Source: UBA1672 sp050633505
GTDB lineage: Bacteria > Pseudomonadota > Alphaproteobacteria > Micavibrionales > Micavibrionaceae
Assembly: GCA_050633505.1 (NCBI GenBank)
Contig: JBOEGQ010000004.1
Coordinates: 310,001-374,000 of the forward strand
DNA: 64,000 bases
Direction of reading: 5' to 3'
The notes beneath the pieces were generated by a model. The model searched no databases. It worked only from the letters and a program-made list of their open reading frames with translations, and was not told the DNA's origin. Shown here piece by piece: positions 62,708 through 64,000 of the stretch. The position numbers and the translations under genes are program-made. Numbering within the stretch: the stretch's first letter is position 1; the number at the start of each line of letters is the position of its first letter.

Positions 62708-63943
62708 TTAAACAGTAGAAATACGATTTAAAAGCTCTTGCCGGTTCGGCATAAAATCTTGTTCAATCCAATCATCCTCTATCTTTTCCAGTACCGCCCC
62801 GACCTTAGGGCCCTTTTCCACCCCGGCCTTTATAATATCGCCTCCATTTACAGGACAGGTTGGAATGTCCCACCCTTGTACCAACTCCAAAGCACGAGGT
62901 GCATAACGGTTCATCACACGATCCTGCACCAGCTCCACCATAAGAACCTGCGCCGTTATATTTCGTCCAAACTTATATATAGAGCGCCGCACAGCCAAGT
63001 CGCATGAAAGGTCAGGCAAGCGCAGTGCACCATCAATGGCCTGCATGTCCTTTATAAAGACCTTAGGGAATAATATATATTTCCCCATCGTCTTAATATT
63101 TGAGAAATCAAAACCGGAAAACGCGAAAAGACGCGATGGTAAGGCTTGCAGACGATATTGTTTTTGAAATCGACATAGAGCAGAAAAATCACCTGCGTCA
63201 TATTCCGCAAATTCAAATTCTTTCAAAACATCATACGAGAACATCGTTTTGATAACATCTTGTGGCGTATCACTCGCCATAATTTTAAAAACTTCCTGTG
63301 TAATACGCTCTTTAGAAAGGCTCTTAATCATATGCGTATTTTCTTCGCACGCCTTTAATCCCGCCTCATCAAAACCATCGGAGTACAGGGCAGAAAAACG
63401 AAAAAAACGTAAAATACGTAGGTGGTCTTCTTCTATACGCTTTTTCGCATCACCAACAAATCGAACACAACGACGATCAAGGTCATCCACACCACATTGA
63501 AGAGGGTCATAAATATTGCCCTGTACATCCATCAATAACGTATTGATCGTAAAATCACGGCGCTGTGCATCAACAGACCAATCAGGCGTATAATCAACAA
63601 CCGCATGCCGCCCATCTGTTTCAACATCACGGCGTAAGGTGGTAATCTCGTATTTATACTCTCCGATAATCGCCGTAACTGTGCCATGTTGCAATCCGGT
63701 TGGAATAACACGAATGCCTTCCTTCTCAAGAATTTGTATCACGTCTTCAGGCAATAGAGGCGTTGCAAGATCAAAGTCCTCAATGTCTTTACCCAACAAT
63801 ACGTTTCTAACGCATCCTCCAACGAACAAGGCCTGTGGCTCTTCCGGTGGAATGTTTCCTTGTAAAATTTCGAACAACTTTTGCGTCTCGGGCGCACGCA
63901 TCCATTGCTCTGGCACTATATGGCGACTAATTTTTAGGGACAT
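62708..63943 (-). CDS. cca: CCA-adding tRNA nucleotidyltransferase
   Basis: A class II tRNA nucleotidyltransferase (411 residues) that adds or repairs the 3' CCA. The head motif FVGGCVRNVLLGKDIEDFDL near residue 40 holds the catalytic Asp pair; TTLRRDVETDGRHAVVDY, DAQRRDFTINTLLMDVQGNI and EEDHLRILRFFRFSALYSDG complete the conserved nucleotide-binding core. The C-terminal body is helical. It converges with the preceding unknown gene. The lone tRNA in this window already encodes CCA, so repair may be its main duty there. Confidence 0.95.
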   Translation of the reverse strand: MSLKISRHIVPEQWMRAPETQKLFEILQGNIPPEEPQALFVGGCVRNVLLGKDIEDFDLATPLLPEDVIQILEKEGIRVIPTGLQHGTVTAIIGEYKYEITTLRRDVETDGRHAVVDYTPDWSVDAQRRDFTINTLLMDVQGNIYDPLQCGVDDLDRRCVRFVGDAKKRIEEDHLRILRFFRFSALYSDGFDEAGLKACEENTHMIKSLSKERITQEVFKIMASDTPQDVIKTMFSYDVLKEFEFAEYDAGDFSALCRFQKQYRLQALPSRLFAFSGFDFSNIKTMGKYILFPKVFIKDMQAIDGALRLPDLSCDLAVRRSIYKFGRNITAQVLMVELVQDRVMNRYAPRALELVQGWDIPTCPVNGGDIIKAGVEKGPKVGAVLEKIEDDWIEQDFMPNRQELLNRISTV

Positions 63944-64000
63944 TTATCTTTTTCGCTTTAAAATCTACATGCAATTCAAATGATAATCCGTATTATATCT

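Overview
The window reads as a chromosomal stretch of an alphaproteobacterium with fairly low GC (about 40-45 % by eye). The taxonomic markers are a TrcR/DUF1013 cell-cycle regulator, a DUF1192 mini-protein beside guaC, SdhE beside recG, a petABC cytochrome bc1 operon, a comF/grxC/nitrilase block, an NDUFAF5-like methyltransferase and an aerobic HemF. The genus cannot be fixed from sequence alone. No insertion sequence, phage, CRISPR array or rRNA operon was seen. One tRNA (Leu, anticodon CAA) is present.

Layout. 1-8.3 kb: a cell-wall sugar kinase cut by the left edge (AmgK type), two small unknown genes, mfd, and a divergent btaA-btaB pair for betaine lipid (DGTS) synthesis followed by an unknown lipoprotein. 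8.3-13.5 kb: sdhE, recG, cysE, a DUF502 membrane protein and a dicarboxylate/amino-acid symporter. 13.6-22.7 kb: a flagellar hook/filament island with flgD, flgE, two small unknown genes, flgK, flgL and a third unknown gene on the minus strand, and flagellin, fliD and fliS on the plus strand. 22.7-28.4 kb: an ECF sigma factor behind a good sigma-54 promoter, a GIY-YIG protein, uvrA, a small unknown gene, an XRE regulator, a candidate small RNA and tRNA-Leu. 28.6-39.8 kb: a Gdx-type SMR exporter, a TorF-like porin, a chemoreceptor, a TetR-controlled RND tripartite efflux operon, an ExoD-family protein and a DsbB-like protein. 40-44.9 kb: a small membrane protein, an HNH protein, a large unknown protein, an esterase, an LpxR-type lipid A deacylase and an XRE protein. 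44.9-53.8 kb: cystathionine beta-lyase, nitrilase, grxC, a UbiH/UbiL hydroxylase, comF, a 918-residue methyltransferase fusion coupled to a second methyltransferase, and gloB. 53.8-64 kb: guaC/DUF1192, trcR, YdcH-like and DUF924 genes, petABC, trmL-hemF, an unknown gene and the CCA-adding enzyme. The last 57 bases hold no supportable feature.

How the genes fit together. Several loci concern the cell surface: betaine lipids (btaAB), lipid A trimming (lpxR), RND efflux with an operator-like repeat at the tetR promoter, muropeptide sugar recycling (amgK) and a porin. The flagellar island carries a FliD/FliS capping and chaperone system, and no FlaF/FlbT pair is seen here. The sigma-54 promoter and sigma-factor gene sit directly at its end, which suggests a link to the flagellar cascade.

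The strongest candidates for something undescribed are: the 918-residue methyltransferase fusion with a dnaX-like slippery heptamer near its C-terminus; a short candidate sRNA with its own promoter and terminator hairpin just before tRNA-Leu; a terminator-like hairpin in the flagellin leader; the sigma-54-driven ECF factor; and an enlarged cytochrome b with an extra membrane segment block after the PEWY motif.
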